Below are positions 1-9,479 of a DNA stretch of 64,000 nucleotides, piece by piece. Within the stretch, counting starts at the first letter, position 1. Every line of letters starts with the position of its first letter. Under the pieces are notes generated by a model that was given only the letters and a program-made list of their open reading frames with translations, had not been told where the DNA came from and searched no databases. Both the position numbers and the translations under genes were made by a program. Location: NCBI GenBank assembly GCA_965657505.1, contig CBFHON010000007.1:1-64000 (forward strand), in the 5' to 3' direction. This DNA comes from TMED109 sp002171375 (GTDB lineage Bacteria > Pseudomonadota > Alphaproteobacteria > TMED109).

Positions 1-1
1 T

Positions 2-427
2 ATATATGAATCAGGTGCGATAGTGGAATACGTTTTGGCACGACATGCTCCAGGTAAGTTAAAACCAGAAGTTGATGAAGAAACATTCCCACAATATCTT
101 CAGTGGTTTCACTACTGCGAAGGCATGATAATGCCTCCAATGAATACAATTGTTGTACACACAATAATTCTTCCTGAAGAACGTCGTGATCAAACTGTAT
201 TAGGTCAAGCTCAAAGACTATTATCTAAAGCATTATCGCCAGTTAATGAAGCTTTAGAAGGGAAAGAATACCTAATTGGTGATTTTTCTGCTGCTGATAT
301 TATGTTAGGACATTCTTTATATATGTCTAAAAGATTGAACTGTGTTTCTGATGACTTATCTAATATTAAGGAATACATTACAAGAATTGAAGCACGCCCA
401 TGTTTTAAAAAAGCAATTAATGCTTAG
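2..427 (+). CDS. Glutathione S-transferase, C-terminal part (5' end outside window)
   Basis: The reading frame is open to the left edge, so this is the last 141 residues of a longer protein. A GTG at 23 is in frame but unlikely to be the start, because the codons before it read ESGAI, the glutathione-binding motif at the end of the thioredoxin-like N domain of glutathione S-transferases. The rest is the all-helical C-terminal domain, including the family-like stretch GDFSAADIMLG. A full member has about 200-210 residues, so roughly a third is missing. It should conjugate or reduce small electrophiles with glutathione in the cytosol; the substrate cannot be read from sequence. sufE follows after 15 bases on the same strand. 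Confidence 0.85.
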   Translation: MYESGAIVEYVLARHAPGKLKPEVDEETFPQYLQWFHYCEGMIMPPMNTIVVHTIILPEERRDQTVLGQAQRLLSKALSPVNEALEGKEYLIGDFSAADIMLGHSLYMSKRLNCVSDDLSNIKEYITRIEARPCFKKAINA

Positions 428-442
428 AATTATAGGTTTAAT

Positions 443-853
443 ATGATTGAAGAACTTAAAAAGTACGCTCACAACCTTAATGAAGTTTATGCTTTAGAAC
501 AAGAGATGGGACAATATCAATATTTAATAGATATTGGTAATAAGGCCCCTTCTTTTAGTAAAGAAGAACAATGTGAAATCAATAAAATGTTTGGTTGTCA
601 GGCACAAGTTTGGATTATACCAAAATTAGATAATAACCGTTTCTACTTCAGAGGTGACAGTGATGCTGCAATTGTAAAAGGTTTAGTTCAAATAATAGCT
701 GAATCATTAAGTGGACATACTAAAGAAGAAATAAAAAATATAAAACATAATATTGTAGATCAACTTGGTTTAGGCCCTGGCTTAACTGTTAGAAGACAAG
801 TAGGAATGATGGCTATGATAGACCATATTAAAAAAATTTCTGGTAATAAATAA
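443..853 (+). CDS. sufE: Cysteine desulfuration protein SufE
   Basis: At 136 residues it has the usual length for SufE, which accepts sulfane sulfur from the cysteine desulfurase SufS and hands it to the SufBCD scaffold during iron-sulfur cluster assembly. The acceptor cysteine is visible as Cys52 in the motif MFGCQAQVW, and the C-terminal RRQVGMMAM stretch is also typical. No other suf genes are adjacent; the neighbours are a glutathione S-transferase and a threonine aldolase, so its partners must lie elsewhere. The stop is followed after 4 bases by the next start, suggesting co-transcription. Confidence 0.93.
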   Translation: MIEELKKYAHNLNEVYALEQEMGQYQYLIDIGNKAPSFSKEEQCEINKMFGCQAQVWIIPKLDNNRFYFRGDSDAAIVKGLVQIIAESLSGHTKEEIKNIKHNIVDQLGLGPGLTVRRQVGMMAMIDHIKKISGNK

Positions 854-857
854 AATT

Positions 858-1883
858 ATGAATTTTCAATCAGATAATCAATCATCTGTTTTTCCTGAAA
901 TAATTAAATATTTAGAAGAAATTAATAGTAATTCATCTCCTGCATATGGTTCTGACGATATCACAAAATTAGCTAAAGAAATGCTAATAGATTTTTTTGG
1001 AACTGAACTAGAGGTATTGTATGTATCGTCAGGTACTGCAGCAAACTCTATTGCTTTATCTGCTATCTGCCCCCCTTATGGGGGTATATTATGTTCTGAC
1101 AGCGCACATATAGGTGGAGATGAATGTGGAGCACCAGAATTTTTTACTGGAGGAGCAAAACTATTACACATACCAACATCTAATGGCTTAATAAATACGG
1201 GTAATGTTTCAAAGCTTTTAAAAACTTATGGATTACATGGTATTCATGAAATTCTTCCTTCAGCAATAAGTTTAACTCAAGCTACAGAATTAGGAACAGT
1301 CTATACGCCAGATAATTTAAAAAATATTACAAAACTAGCAAGAAAGAATGATTTATATACGCATATGGATGGAGCAAGGTTTGCAAATGCATGTAGTTAT
1401 TTAAACTGTAAGCCTGCAGATATATCATGGAAGAGTGGAATTGATATTTTAAGTTTAGGAACTACAAAAAATGGAACAATGTCTTGTGAATTAATAATAA
1501 TATTCAATAAAGAAATCAAAGAAGATTTTGAGCGACGACAAAAAAGAGCAGGGCACTTATGGTCAAAAAATAGATATATGTCTGCTCAAATAATAAAATG
1601 GATTGAAAACGATAGGTGGATAAAAGCAGCTAAAAAAGCAAATAATAATGCTCAATCTATAAAAAATATTCTTACTAAAAATGAACACATAATAATAGAA
1701 TATCCTGTTGATATTAATATGGTGTTTGCAAGAATACCAAAAGCAATACAAGAAAAATTACATAATTTTAATGTTTCATTTAACCCTTGGTATGGAAATG
1801 ATAATTTAACTAGATTTGTATCATCTTGGGATACAAAAGATTCAGAAATTAAACAATTAGAAAATATTGTAACTAATCTATAA
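858..1883 (+). CDS. Low-specificity L-threonine aldolase (PLP enzyme)
   Basis: This 341-residue protein belongs to the beta-eliminating lyase/threonine aldolase family, which cleaves L-threonine or L-allo-threonine to glycine and acetaldehyde with pyridoxal phosphate. The PLP-binding lysine is Lys204 in LGTTKNG, and Asp171 in THMDGAR should hold the pyridine nitrogen. The family signature SLTQATELGTVYTP lies near residue 140. Length and motif order are normal. Stereospecificity cannot be read from sequence. A GC-rich CCCCC-TTAT-GGGGG inverted repeat lies inside the gene at 1071-1084 (see findings). It sits 4 bases after sufE and 18 bases before the sugar dehydrogenase gene. Confidence 0.88.
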   Translation: MNFQSDNQSSVFPEIIKYLEEINSNSSPAYGSDDITKLAKEMLIDFFGTELEVLYVSSGTAANSIALSAICPPYGGILCSDSAHIGGDECGAPEFFTGGAKLLHIPTSNGLINTGNVSKLLKTYGLHGIHEILPSAISLTQATELGTVYTPDNLKNITKLARKNDLYTHMDGARFANACSYLNCKPADISWKSGIDILSLGTTKNGTMSCELIIIFNKEIKEDFERRQKRAGHLWSKNRYMSAQIIKWIENDRWIKAAKKANNNAQSIKNILTKNEHIIIEYPVDINMVFARIPKAIQEKLHNFNVSFNPWYGNDNLTRFVSSWDTKDSEIKQLENIVTNL

Positions 1884-1901
1884 GAATTATGAGAGATTGA
1901 T

Positions 1902-2969
1902 ATGAAGTTAATAAAAATAACACTTTATCTGTCTTTTCTATTATTATCCAAAGCTATTTATTCAAATGATGTTATTTTAAAAGATATTATAAAACTTGAT
2001 GAGCCATGGGGAATAAGTTTTATAGATGAAAATCAACTAATAATAACAGAGAAAAAAGGTGATATTAAACTTTTTAATATTCTTGAAAAACAAATTTATT
2101 CTTTAGAGCATAATCTCAAAATTTCATCTGTAGGACAAGGTGGACTGTTAGATATTATATATAAAAATGAATTTGTATACGTTTCTTATTCAGAAAAAAT
2201 TAATAATAAAAGCAGCACATCAATAGGAGTTGCTAAATATAATAATCAATTTCTCGATTTTACAAATATATTTAGAGCTCAACCATCTATTAAATCAGGA
2301 TTCCATTTTGGTTCAAGGATAGTTATAAAAGATAATTACTTATATGCATCTATTGGAGAAAGAGGAAAAGGTATTATAGCTCAAGACCCTAAGCAACATC
2401 CTGGAAGTATCATAAGAATTCATCTTGATGGAACCATTCCATTGGACAACCCTAAATATGACGGCAATAAAGAATGGGCTAAAGAATTATACCAAATAGG
2501 AATTAGAAATCCTCAAGGCATGGCATTATCTCCATTTAATTCAAAAATATATATCAGCAATCATGGAGCTAAAGGAGGAGATTGGTTTGGAGAAGTAACT
2601 AAAGGAGAAAACTATGGTTGGCCAATTTTAGGATGGGGAGGCACTAATTATTCTGGTTCTAAAATTGGGCCTAAATGGAAAGAAGGTTTTAAAAAACCTA
2701 TTTATTATTGGGTTCCGTCAATAGCGATTAGTGCTATAGCAATCTATAAAGGGAAGGAATTTAATAAATGGAATGGTCATGCTTTAATCACATCATTAAA
2801 GGACCAATCATTAAGAAAACTAGTATTTACAGAACATAATAATATAAAAGAAGATATAATTTTTAGTAATAAAATAGGAAGAATAAGAGACATAGAAATA
2901 CATCCTATAAGTGGTAAAATAATATTACTTAGTTCTAATAAATTATGGATTATGGAAAATAAAAACTAA
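1902..2969 (+). CDS. PQQ-dependent sugar dehydrogenase family protein (YliI-like), exported
   Basis: The protein has 355 residues and a cleavable signal peptide (hydrophobic run at about 5-18). The body matches the six-bladed beta-propeller soluble aldose sugar dehydrogenase family: HFGSRI and SIGERGKG near residues 135-155, a GIRNPQG motif near 200, HGAKGGDWFGE, and NYGWP. Family members oxidise aldose sugars in the periplasm using pyrroloquinoline quinone and calcium. No PQQ synthesis genes are present here, so the cofactor may be scavenged or made elsewhere. It could instead be a propeller protein of other function. The stop codon abuts the 3' end of the convergent tRNA-Ser with no gap. 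Confidence 0.8.
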   Translation: MKLIKITLYLSFLLLSKAIYSNDVILKDIIKLDEPWGISFIDENQLIITEKKGDIKLFNILEKQIYSLEHNLKISSVGQGGLLDIIYKNEFVYVSYSEKINNKSSTSIGVAKYNNQFLDFTNIFRAQPSIKSGFHFGSRIVIKDNYLYASIGERGKGIIAQDPKQHPGSIIRIHLDGTIPLDNPKYDGNKEWAKELYQIGIRNPQGMALSPFNSKIYISNHGAKGGDWFGEVTKGENYGWPILGWGGTNYSGSKIGPKWKEGFKKPIYYWVPSIAISAIAIYKGKEFNKWNGHALITSLKDQSLRKLVFTEHNNIKEDIIFSNKIGRIRDIEIHPISGKIILLSSNKLWIMENKN

Positions 2970-3059
2970 TGGCGGAGAGAGTGGGATTCGAACCCACGGT
3001 ACGCTTACACGTACGCTGGTTTTCAAGACCAGTGCTTTCGACCACTCAGCCATCTCTCC
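2970..3059 (-). tRNA. tRNA-Ser (anticodon UGA)
   Basis: Read on the minus strand, 90 bases fold as a class II tRNA. The acceptor stem is GGAGAGA/TCTCTCC with discriminator G and an encoded CCA. There is a D arm, an anticodon stem CTGGT/ACCAG around loop CTTGAAA, a long variable arm (GTACG/CGTAC) and a T arm GTGGG-TTCGAAT-CCCAC. The anticodon TGA (3023-3025) reads UCN serine codons. The long variable arm is the serine identity element. A TATAAC just upstream of the 5' end, near 3066-3071, may be its -10 box. The 3' end touches the stop codon of the convergent sugar dehydrogenase gene. Confidence 0.97.
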
Positions 3060-3149
3060 AGATAAGTTATACTATTAAACCTATATTTTATTTTATAAAA
3101 GAAAAAAATTATAATTTTTTATATTTTTTAAATGTAATAAATATTTTAA

Positions 3150-4139
3150 ATGTTATTATTAAATATGTTTATTGCTAAATATTTCCTTTCAATTTTTTTA
3201 ATACTATTTTTTTTCAATAATAATGCCTTTACAGAAGATAAAAATTATAATGTATGGCTTTCAAAATTAGAAATAGAAGCAAGTGAAAGAGGTATATCAA
3301 TAGATACATTTAAGAAAGCAATGAAAGATGTCATTATTATAGAAAAAGTAAAAACATTAGATAAAAAACAGCCAGAAAAAATAATTACTTTTAATGATTA
3401 TTATAAAAGAACAGTAAATAATAAGAGAATAGAAATTGGTAAGAAGAAGTACAACCTGCATAAAAATGAAATTTCAGAAATTGCTGAAAAATATGGAGTT
3501 CAAGCTAGATTTATATTAGCAATTTGGGGTATAGAAACTAACTATGGAACCTATACTGGGTCATTTCCCGTCATATCATCGCTAACTACACTTGCATATA
3601 ATGGAAGAAGAGCAAAATTTTTTAGAAGACAATTGTTAGATGCACTAGAAATAATTGACAAAAAATATATAGAATTAGAAAATATGAAAGGTTCTTGGGC
3701 AGGCGCAATGGGACAAAGTCAATTTATGCCTTCTTCTTACTTAGAATATGCACAAGATTATGACAAAGATGGAAAAAAGGATATTTGGTCTAATTACTTA
3801 GATGTCTTTGCATCAATAGCTTTTTATTTGAAATCTCATGGATGGGATAATAGTAAGACATGGGGTAGAGAAGTAATTCTTCCTAATGAAATTTCAAATT
3901 TATATAAAGAAAATTATAGTAAACAACATTCATTAAAATATTGGTCAGAGCTAGGTATAAAAAAAATTAATGGTGAAAATCTTCCTTATTTAAATTTAGA
4001 TGCAAATTTAATTTTACCAGATGGACCTCTAGGAAGAGCTTTTTTAGTTTATAATAATTTTTATAAAATTAAAAAATATAATGCCTCAACCTATTATGCA
4101 TTATCTATAGGTATTCTAGCGGATAGGATTAAGTATTGA
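3150..4139 (+). CDS. Lytic murein transglycosylase, MltB family
   Basis: 329 residues with an N-terminal hydrophobic signal segment (about 8-27). The catalytic glutamate is Glu129 in WGIETNYG, and the goose-lysozyme-like fold motifs NGRRAKFFRRQ and GAMGQSQFMPSSY follow. MltB enzymes cleave the MurNAc-GlcNAc bond of peptidoglycan with 1,6-anhydro product formation in the periplasm. The C-terminal peptidoglycan-binding domain found in many relatives is absent. The start is uncertain: ATG 3150 or ATG 3165, neither with a clear ribosome-binding site. It overlaps rlpA by four bases (TTGA), which fits a joint role in cell-wall turnover. Confidence 0.88.
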   Translation: MLLLNMFIAKYFLSIFLILFFFNNNAFTEDKNYNVWLSKLEIEASERGISIDTFKKAMKDVIIIEKVKTLDKKQPEKIITFNDYYKRTVNNKRIEIGKKKYNLHKNEISEIAEKYGVQARFILAIWGIETNYGTYTGSFPVISSLTTLAYNGRRAKFFRRQLLDALEIIDKKYIELENMKGSWAGAMGQSQFMPSSYLEYAQDYDKDGKKDIWSNYLDVFASIAFYLKSHGWDNSKTWGREVILPNEISNLYKENYSKQHSLKYWSELGIKKINGENLPYLNLDANLILPDGPLGRAFLVYNNFYKIKKYNASTYYALSIGILADRIKY

Positions 4140-4939
4140 AAAATTTATTAATTATAATATTACTTTTTTTAATTAGTGCATGTGCAGAATTAAACTTAGC
4201 AAATCACTTAACAAAAAAAATTATTAAATCTAATAAAGAAAATAATATAAATAAAGAAGAATATTTTAATGATGGTCAAATAAAAGCTTATTACAAAGTT
4301 GGTAACCCATACTATATTAATGGAATAAGATATGTTCCTAAAGAAGTAAATTCCTATTATGAAGAAGGTATAGCTTCATGGTATGGTCCAAAATTTGATG
4401 GAAAACTTACAGCTAATGGAGAAATTTTTAATCAGTACGATGTAACTGCTGCACACAAAACACTACCTTTACCAAGCCTAGTAAAAGTTACAAATCTCGA
4501 AAATAATCGAAGTTTGATAATAAGGATTAATGATAGGGGGCCATTTGTTGGAGATAGAATAATTGATTTATCATATAAATCTGCACAGATACTTGGCGTA
4601 ATTAATAAAGGAACGGCTTTAGTAAGTGTTGACTTAATAGAATATGGAGAGCATCTTTTAAATTATTCTACTGATACAAATATTGTTAAAAATAATAAAA
4701 ATAAAATACATTTTCTTCAAATTGGAGTATTTAAAAATGCAGACAATGCAGATAAGCTATCTGAGAAATTAAGGCAAACTAATTATTTAGATTATAAAGT
4801 TTTTATTAGTACTGCTTATTCAAATGAAAAAGTTTTATATATAGTTAAAATTGGTCCTATCAAAGATAATGAAACAGCATTATATTTACAAAGAAAATTG
4901 AAAAATGATGAAATTTTATCAAAGTTAGTTGTAGAATAA
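4136..4939 (+). CDS. rlpA: RlpA septal lytic transglycosylase, lipoprotein with DPBB and SPOR domains
   Basis: It starts at a TTG that overlaps the mltB-like stop codon. The short signal peptide ends in the lipobox LISAC, giving lipidated Cys16. Residues about 78-165 form the double-psi beta-barrel domain, with GIASWYGPKFDG and INDRGPFVGDRIIDLS. The last 75 residues look like a SPOR domain, which binds denuded glycan at the division septum. RlpA proteins act on, or bind, stripped peptidoglycan at the septum. The 267-residue length is usual. It is followed after 24 bases by dacA, another peptidoglycan enzyme. Confidence 0.92.
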   Translation: MKNLLIIILLFLISACAELNLANHLTKKIIKSNKENNINKEEYFNDGQIKAYYKVGNPYYINGIRYVPKEVNSYYEEGIASWYGPKFDGKLTANGEIFNQYDVTAAHKTLPLPSLVKVTNLENNRSLIIRINDRGPFVGDRIIDLSYKSAQILGVINKGTALVSVDLIEYGEHLLNYSTDTNIVKNNKNKIHFLQIGVFKNADNADKLSEKLRQTNYLDYKVFISTAYSNEKVLYIVKIGPIKDNETALYLQRKLKNDEILSKLVVE

Positions 4940-4963
4940 TTATATAAATATTAAGGAGATTAC

Positions 4964-6163
4964 ATGTATATAAATTTTATTAAAAGTTACTTAAAAATAT
5001 TTATTAAGATATTACTATTATTATTCGTAACTATTAAATTCACTAATGCTCAGAATACAATTAACACATCTGCTAAATTTGCAATTCTAATCGATCATGA
5101 AACCGGCAGAATTCTTTTAAATAAAAATTCCGATGCTTCTATGTCTCCTGCTTCAATGAGCAAATTAATGACTATTTATTTAACATTTGAGGCAATCAAA
5201 CAAGATAGAATGAATTTAGATACTGAGCTAGTTGTAAGTGAGAATGCTTGGCGAAAAAAAGATAAAAATGGCAGATCTCTGCCTCCAAGTGGATCAAGTA
5301 TGTTCTTAGAACCACTTACAAAAGTTACAGTTGAAGATTTATTAAAAGGAATCATAGTTCAATCCGGAAATGATGCATGTATAGTTATAGCGGAAGCATT
5401 AAATGGATCAGAAGAAGCCTTTGCAAATAAGATGAATGAAAAAGCTATAGAGTTAGGTCTAAAAAATAGTAATTTTACGAACTCAACTGGATGGCCAGAT
5501 AAAAATCATTTAATGACTTCTTTCGATCTAGCATTACTTGCATCCAAATTATATGATGATTTCCCAGAATATATGCATTACTTTTCTCAAAAAAAATTCA
5601 CATATAATGGCATTGCTCAATCAAATAGAAACCCTGTAATATATCAGGATATAGGAGGAGATGGTTTAAAGACTGGCTATACTAAATCAAGCGGTCATGG
5701 CGTAGTGGCTTCAGCCATACAAAATGGTAGGAGACTTGTATTAGTTTTAAATGGAATTGATGGTACTAAACTGAGAGCTATAGAAGCAGAAAGAATTATT
5801 AACTGGGGTTTTCGTGAATTTGAAAATATAGTTTTATATGAAAGAAATGAAATTGTAGATTCTGCAAATATTTGGCTAGGTAATAGACCAACCGTGCCTC
5901 TTATAGTTAAAAATAAAGTAGTACTTACTTTATCTAAAGCTGATAGAGGAAATGATTTAAAAGCAATAGTTAAATATGTTGGCCCTTTAATTCCTCCGTT
6001 AAATAGTGACTTTTCTGTTGCTAAATTATTAATAAAAAATAATACAGGTGAAAGAATCAGAGAGTATAATTTATTTCCAGAGTTTGAGGTTAATAAAGCT
6101 GGTCCAATTGGAAGATTATTTGGTTCTTTGTCTTATTTAATATGGGGAAATCCTATTCAATGA
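4964..6163 (+). CDS. dacA: D-alanyl-D-alanine carboxypeptidase (PBP5/6 family)
   Basis: A 399-residue exported serine peptidase that removes the terminal D-alanine of peptidoglycan pentapeptides. The three active-site motifs of penicillin-recognising enzymes are present: SMSK with nucleophile Ser64, SGN near residue 137, and KTG near 238. A signal peptide occupies about residues 11-29, and the extra C-terminal domain follows the catalytic domain. A strong Shine-Dalgarno AAGGAG lies 7 bases before the ATG. The gene overlaps tmk by four bases (ATGA). Its place after mltB-like and rlpA makes a small cell-wall group. Confidence 0.94.
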   Translation: MYINFIKSYLKIFIKILLLLFVTIKFTNAQNTINTSAKFAILIDHETGRILLNKNSDASMSPASMSKLMTIYLTFEAIKQDRMNLDTELVVSENAWRKKDKNGRSLPPSGSSMFLEPLTKVTVEDLLKGIIVQSGNDACIVIAEALNGSEEAFANKMNEKAIELGLKNSNFTNSTGWPDKNHLMTSFDLALLASKLYDDFPEYMHYFSQKKFTYNGIAQSNRNPVIYQDIGGDGLKTGYTKSSGHGVVASAIQNGRRLVLVLNGIDGTKLRAIEAERIINWGFREFENIVLYERNEIVDSANIWLGNRPTVPLIVKNKVVLTLSKADRGNDLKAIVKYVGPLIPPLNSDFSVAKLLIKNNTGERIREYNLFPEFEVNKAGPIGRLFGSLSYLIWGNPIQ

Positions 6164-6792
6164 ATAATTTTAAAGGTACATTTATTACATTTGAAGGAGG
6201 AGAAGGAACAGGTAAAAGCACCCAATCTAAATTATTATATGAATATTTAATTAATAAAAATATTAATACTATTTTAACAAGGGAACCTGGTGGATGTTTA
6301 GAATCTGAAGAAATCAGAAATATACTTTTAAAAGGTAATTTAGATAAATGGGATCCTATTACTGAGTCACTATTGCATAATGCTGCTAGAAGAGAACATA
6401 TCATGAAAATAATTAAACCTGCTTTATTAGCAAACAAAATTGTAATTTGTGATCGTTTTGTAGATTCTACTATGGCTTATCAAGGGGTAGGCCTCGGTGT
6501 AAACTCTAATTTTTTAGATCTTCTTTCCAATGAAATCACAGAAGGTATCACACCAAATATTACTTTTATTTTTGATATGGATATAAAGACCTCTCTTAAA
6601 AGAGCAAGTATAAGAGATAAAAAAAAACAGAATAGATATGAAAATTTTAATGAAGAGTTTCATAAAAAAGTACGAAATTATTTCCAATCTTTAACTAAAA
6701 TAGACAAAAGATATGTACTTATAGATGCATCTAAAAATATAGAACAAATAAGCTCAAAGATTTTTAAATCCTTAAGTGATATTATAATTTAA
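6160..6792 (+). CDS. tmk: Thymidylate kinase
   Basis: Phosphorylates dTMP to dTDP with ATP. The P-loop GGEGTGKST, the LTREPGG motif and the CDRFVDST (DRY/F-type) motif are all present. I choose ATG 6160, which overlaps the dacA stop as ATGA and gives 210 residues, rather than the in-frame ATG at 6142, which lies deeper inside dacA and adds six residues not expected in the family. The next gene is holB, the common tmk-holB pairing that links dNTP supply with replication. Confidence 0.95.
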   Translation: MNNFKGTFITFEGGEGTGKSTQSKLLYEYLINKNINTILTREPGGCLESEEIRNILLKGNLDKWDPITESLLHNAARREHIMKIIKPALLANKIVICDRFVDSTMAYQGVGLGVNSNFLDLLSNEITEGITPNITFIFDMDIKTSLKRASIRDKKKQNRYENFNEEFHKKVRNYFQSLTKIDKRYVLIDASKNIEQISSKIFKSLSDIII

Positions 6793-6807
6793 AAAGATAT
6801 ATTTGTT

Positions 6808-7932
6808 ATGACAATAAAAATACATCCAAGATATACAAAAGAATTTATAGGACATAATAAAGAAAAAAAAATATTTGAAGATTCTTATTTTAATAATTCT
6901 TTACAACATTGCTGGCTTCTAGAAGGTTCTCATGGTATTGGCAAAGCTACTTTCGCTTATTGTGCTGCAAGGTCTATTTTATCTTTCAATAAATCGCATA
7001 GCGAAGGTCTATCATTATTTAATGATTTAGAAGATCAAAAAAAAATAAATATTTTAGATTTTAATTATGATCTTAATAATTCAATACATAATAGAATATC
7101 TGAAAATACTCATTCTGATTTAAAAATAATTGAACCATTATATGATCAAAAAACTACACAAATAAAAGAAATTATTCCAGTAGATAGAGTAAGACAAATA
7201 GAAAGTTTCTTTTCAATGACCTCTGGAGAGGGTGGTTGGAGAATAGCTATTATTGATAGCTTGGATAATTTAAATCAACATGGGTCTAATGCTCTTTTAA
7301 AAATTTTAGAAGAACCCCCAAAAAAATGTTTAATATTTCTTATTTCTAGTAACAAATCAAATGTACTTGATACTATAAGATCACGTTCTAGAATACTTAA
7401 ATTTTCTGAATTAAATCATGTAGATACAAAATTAATCATACAAAAAAATATAATAGTTCAAAATGAACTAGAATTACAAAAAGTTAATTTACTAGCTGAA
7501 GGAAGTCCAGGTAAAGCAATAATGTTATATAATAATAATGGTTTAAATATTTATGATGCGTTAATAGATTTATTTAATAAAACAGACGAAATTGACATAA
7601 AAAATATAGATCCCTTATTAAGAGATATAACAAATAAAAAAAATATGTTTGGTATAAAAATTATTAGTATATTAATAACAATATATTTAAATAGGGCATT
7701 TAGAAGAAGTTTAAAATTAATAAAGCTAGATATTTCTAAAACAGAAAAAGAAAGCCAGGAAAATTTTTTACAATATTTTAATATTGCAGATATACCTTCC
7801 TTATGGGAAAACATTTCTACACATATTAATTTATCATTAAGATACAACTTAGATAAAAAACAAACTCTTATTGCCATAATAGATAAATTGAAGAACCTAA
7901 AAAAGAACAATGAGGTACTTAAAGGAAATTAA
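6808..7932 (+). CDS. holB: DNA polymerase III subunit delta' (clamp loader)
   Basis: 374 residues. The N-terminal AAA+ domain carries a P-loop-like GSHGIGKA around residue 39 and the sequence NALLKILEEPP near 158, the signature of clamp-loader delta' and gamma/tau subunits. The sensor-like TIRSRSR follows. Delta' is part of the complex that loads the beta sliding clamp on DNA. It ends in a one-base overlap with metG (TAATG), so the two are translationally coupled. The C-terminal third is poorly conserved, as usual. Confidence 0.92.
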   Translation: MTIKIHPRYTKEFIGHNKEKKIFEDSYFNNSLQHCWLLEGSHGIGKATFAYCAARSILSFNKSHSEGLSLFNDLEDQKKINILDFNYDLNNSIHNRISENTHSDLKIIEPLYDQKTTQIKEIIPVDRVRQIESFFSMTSGEGGWRIAIIDSLDNLNQHGSNALLKILEEPPKKCLIFLISSNKSNVLDTIRSRSRILKFSELNHVDTKLIIQKNIIVQNELELQKVNLLAEGSPGKAIMLYNNNGLNIYDALIDLFNKTDEIDIKNIDPLLRDITNKKNMFGIKIISILITIYLNRAFRRSLKLIKLDISKTEKESQENFLQYFNIADIPSLWENISTHINLSLRYNLDKKQTLIAIIDKLKNLKKNNEVLKGN

Positions 7933-9479
7933 TGGATAAAAAAAATAAAAATTTTTATGTTACGACACCAATATACTATGTAAATGACGTCCCTCATATA
8001 GGACATGCTTATACAACAGTAATTTGTGATACTATTGCTAGCTTTAACAAGTGGCTGGATAAAAATGTTAATTTTTTAACTGGTACAGATGAACATGGTC
8101 AAAAAGTAGAGAAATCAGCTTTAAAAGTAGGTATTGACCCACAAACTTTTACAGATAATGTATCTAAAAGTTTTTACAAGTTAGCGAATAAGCTTGAAAT
8201 TAATAATACAGATTTTATTAGAACAACTGAAAACCGTCATAAAGAATCAGTAAAACATTTGTGGAATAAATTAGAAGATAAGGGATATATATATTTAGAT
8301 AAATATTCTGGTTGGTACTCTATTAAAGACGAAGCCTTTTACTCAAATGATGAAGTAACAGAAAATAACAAAGGTATTAAAATTGCTCCTAATGGATCTG
8401 AAGTAGAATGGGTAGAGGAACCTTCTTATTTTTTTAATCTTTCATCCTGGCAAGAAAAGTTATTAAAATTCTACAATGATAATCCTGAATTTATTTCCCC
8501 AAGAAGTAGGTATAATGAAGTTCTAAGCTTTGTAAATAATGGCTTAGAAGACCTTTCTATATCTAGAACTACTTTCAATTGGGGAATACAAGTACCAAAA
8601 AACAATGATCATATAATTTATGTATGGTTAGATGCACTTACTAATTATATTTCTGCATTAGGATACCCAAATAAAGACTCTCAAGATTGGAAATCCTTTT
8701 GGCCTGCTGACATACATGTAGTAGGAAAAGATATTTTAAGGTTTCACGCAGTTTATTGGCCTGCTTTTTTAATGGCCGCAGATATTGCAGTACCAAAAAA
8801 AATATATGCCCATGGTTGGTGGACTGTTGATGGGAAAAAAATGTCAAAATCTACAGGAAATGTTGTTGATCCAAACTATATAATTGATAAATATGGACTA
8901 GATCAGTTTAAATATTTCTTATTAAGAGAAGTAAGATTTGGGCAAGATGGAGATTTTTCTGAAGAAGCATTGATAAAGAGAGTCAATTCTGATTTGTCTA
9001 ATGATTATGGAAATTTAGCTCAAAGAGTATTATCATTTATATATAAAAATAATGAAGCCTTGCTTCCTACTAAAGGCGTTTTATCTATTAAAGATAAAGA
9101 ACTTATTAAATATATGAATATAACTAAAGACAATATTATTAATTATATGCAAAATTATCAAATAACAAATGCATTAGAAGAATTGTGGAAGGTAATTAGT
9201 AAATCTAATACTTATATAGATGAAGAGGCTCCCTGGACGCTCAAAAAAACTGATTTAAAAAGAATGAATACTGTCTTATATGTTTTATGCATGATTATAA
9301 AAAATGTAAGTTTAATAGCAGTTAACTTCATTCCAATTGGTGCTAATAAAATACTTGATCAACTATCTATTCCTGAGCATAAAAGAAAGTATAAAAATTT
9401 TGATGATGATCTAATAGCAGGAACAAAACTTTTGAAACCTGAAGGCGTATTCCCAAGGTTAGAAATTGAGGAAAAATAA
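7932..9479 (+). CDS. metG: Methionyl-tRNA synthetase
   Basis: Charges tRNA-Met. It is a class I synthetase with the HIGH motif at residues 22-25 (VPHIGHAY) and KMSKS at 303-307 (KKMSKSTGN). At 515 residues it is the short form without the C-terminal tRNA-binding domain found in E. coli MetG. The start ATG overlaps the holB stop by one base, and the stop overlaps the tatD start by one base, so holB-metG-tatD form a tight operon. Confidence 0.97.
   Translation: MDKKNKNFYVTTPIYYVNDVPHIGHAYTTVICDTIASFNKWLDKNVNFLTGTDEHGQKVEKSALKVGIDPQTFTDNVSKSFYKLANKLEINNTDFIRTTENRHKESVKHLWNKLEDKGYIYLDKYSGWYSIKDEAFYSNDEVTENNKGIKIAPNGSEVEWVEEPSYFFNLSSWQEKLLKFYNDNPEFISPRSRYNEVLSFVNNGLEDLSISRTTFNWGIQVPKNNDHIIYVWLDALTNYISALGYPNKDSQDWKSFWPADIHVVGKDILRFHAVYWPAFLMAADIAVPKKIYAHGWWTVDGKKMSKSTGNVVDPNYIIDKYGLDQFKYFLLREVRFGQDGDFSEEALIKRVNSDLSNDYGNLAQRVLSFIYKNNEALLPTKGVLSIKDKELIKYMNITKDNIINYMQNYQITNALEELWKVISKSNTYIDEEAPWTLKKTDLKRMNTVLYVLCMIIKNVSLIAVNFIPIGANKILDQLSIPEHKRKYKNFDDDLIAGTKLLKPEGVFPRLEIEEK

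Noticed and set aside
2969..3178. Plus-strand reading frame starting AERVGFEPTVRLHVRW
   Set aside because: It is the antisense of tRNA-Ser; this peptide is a familiar false protein from serine tRNA genes.
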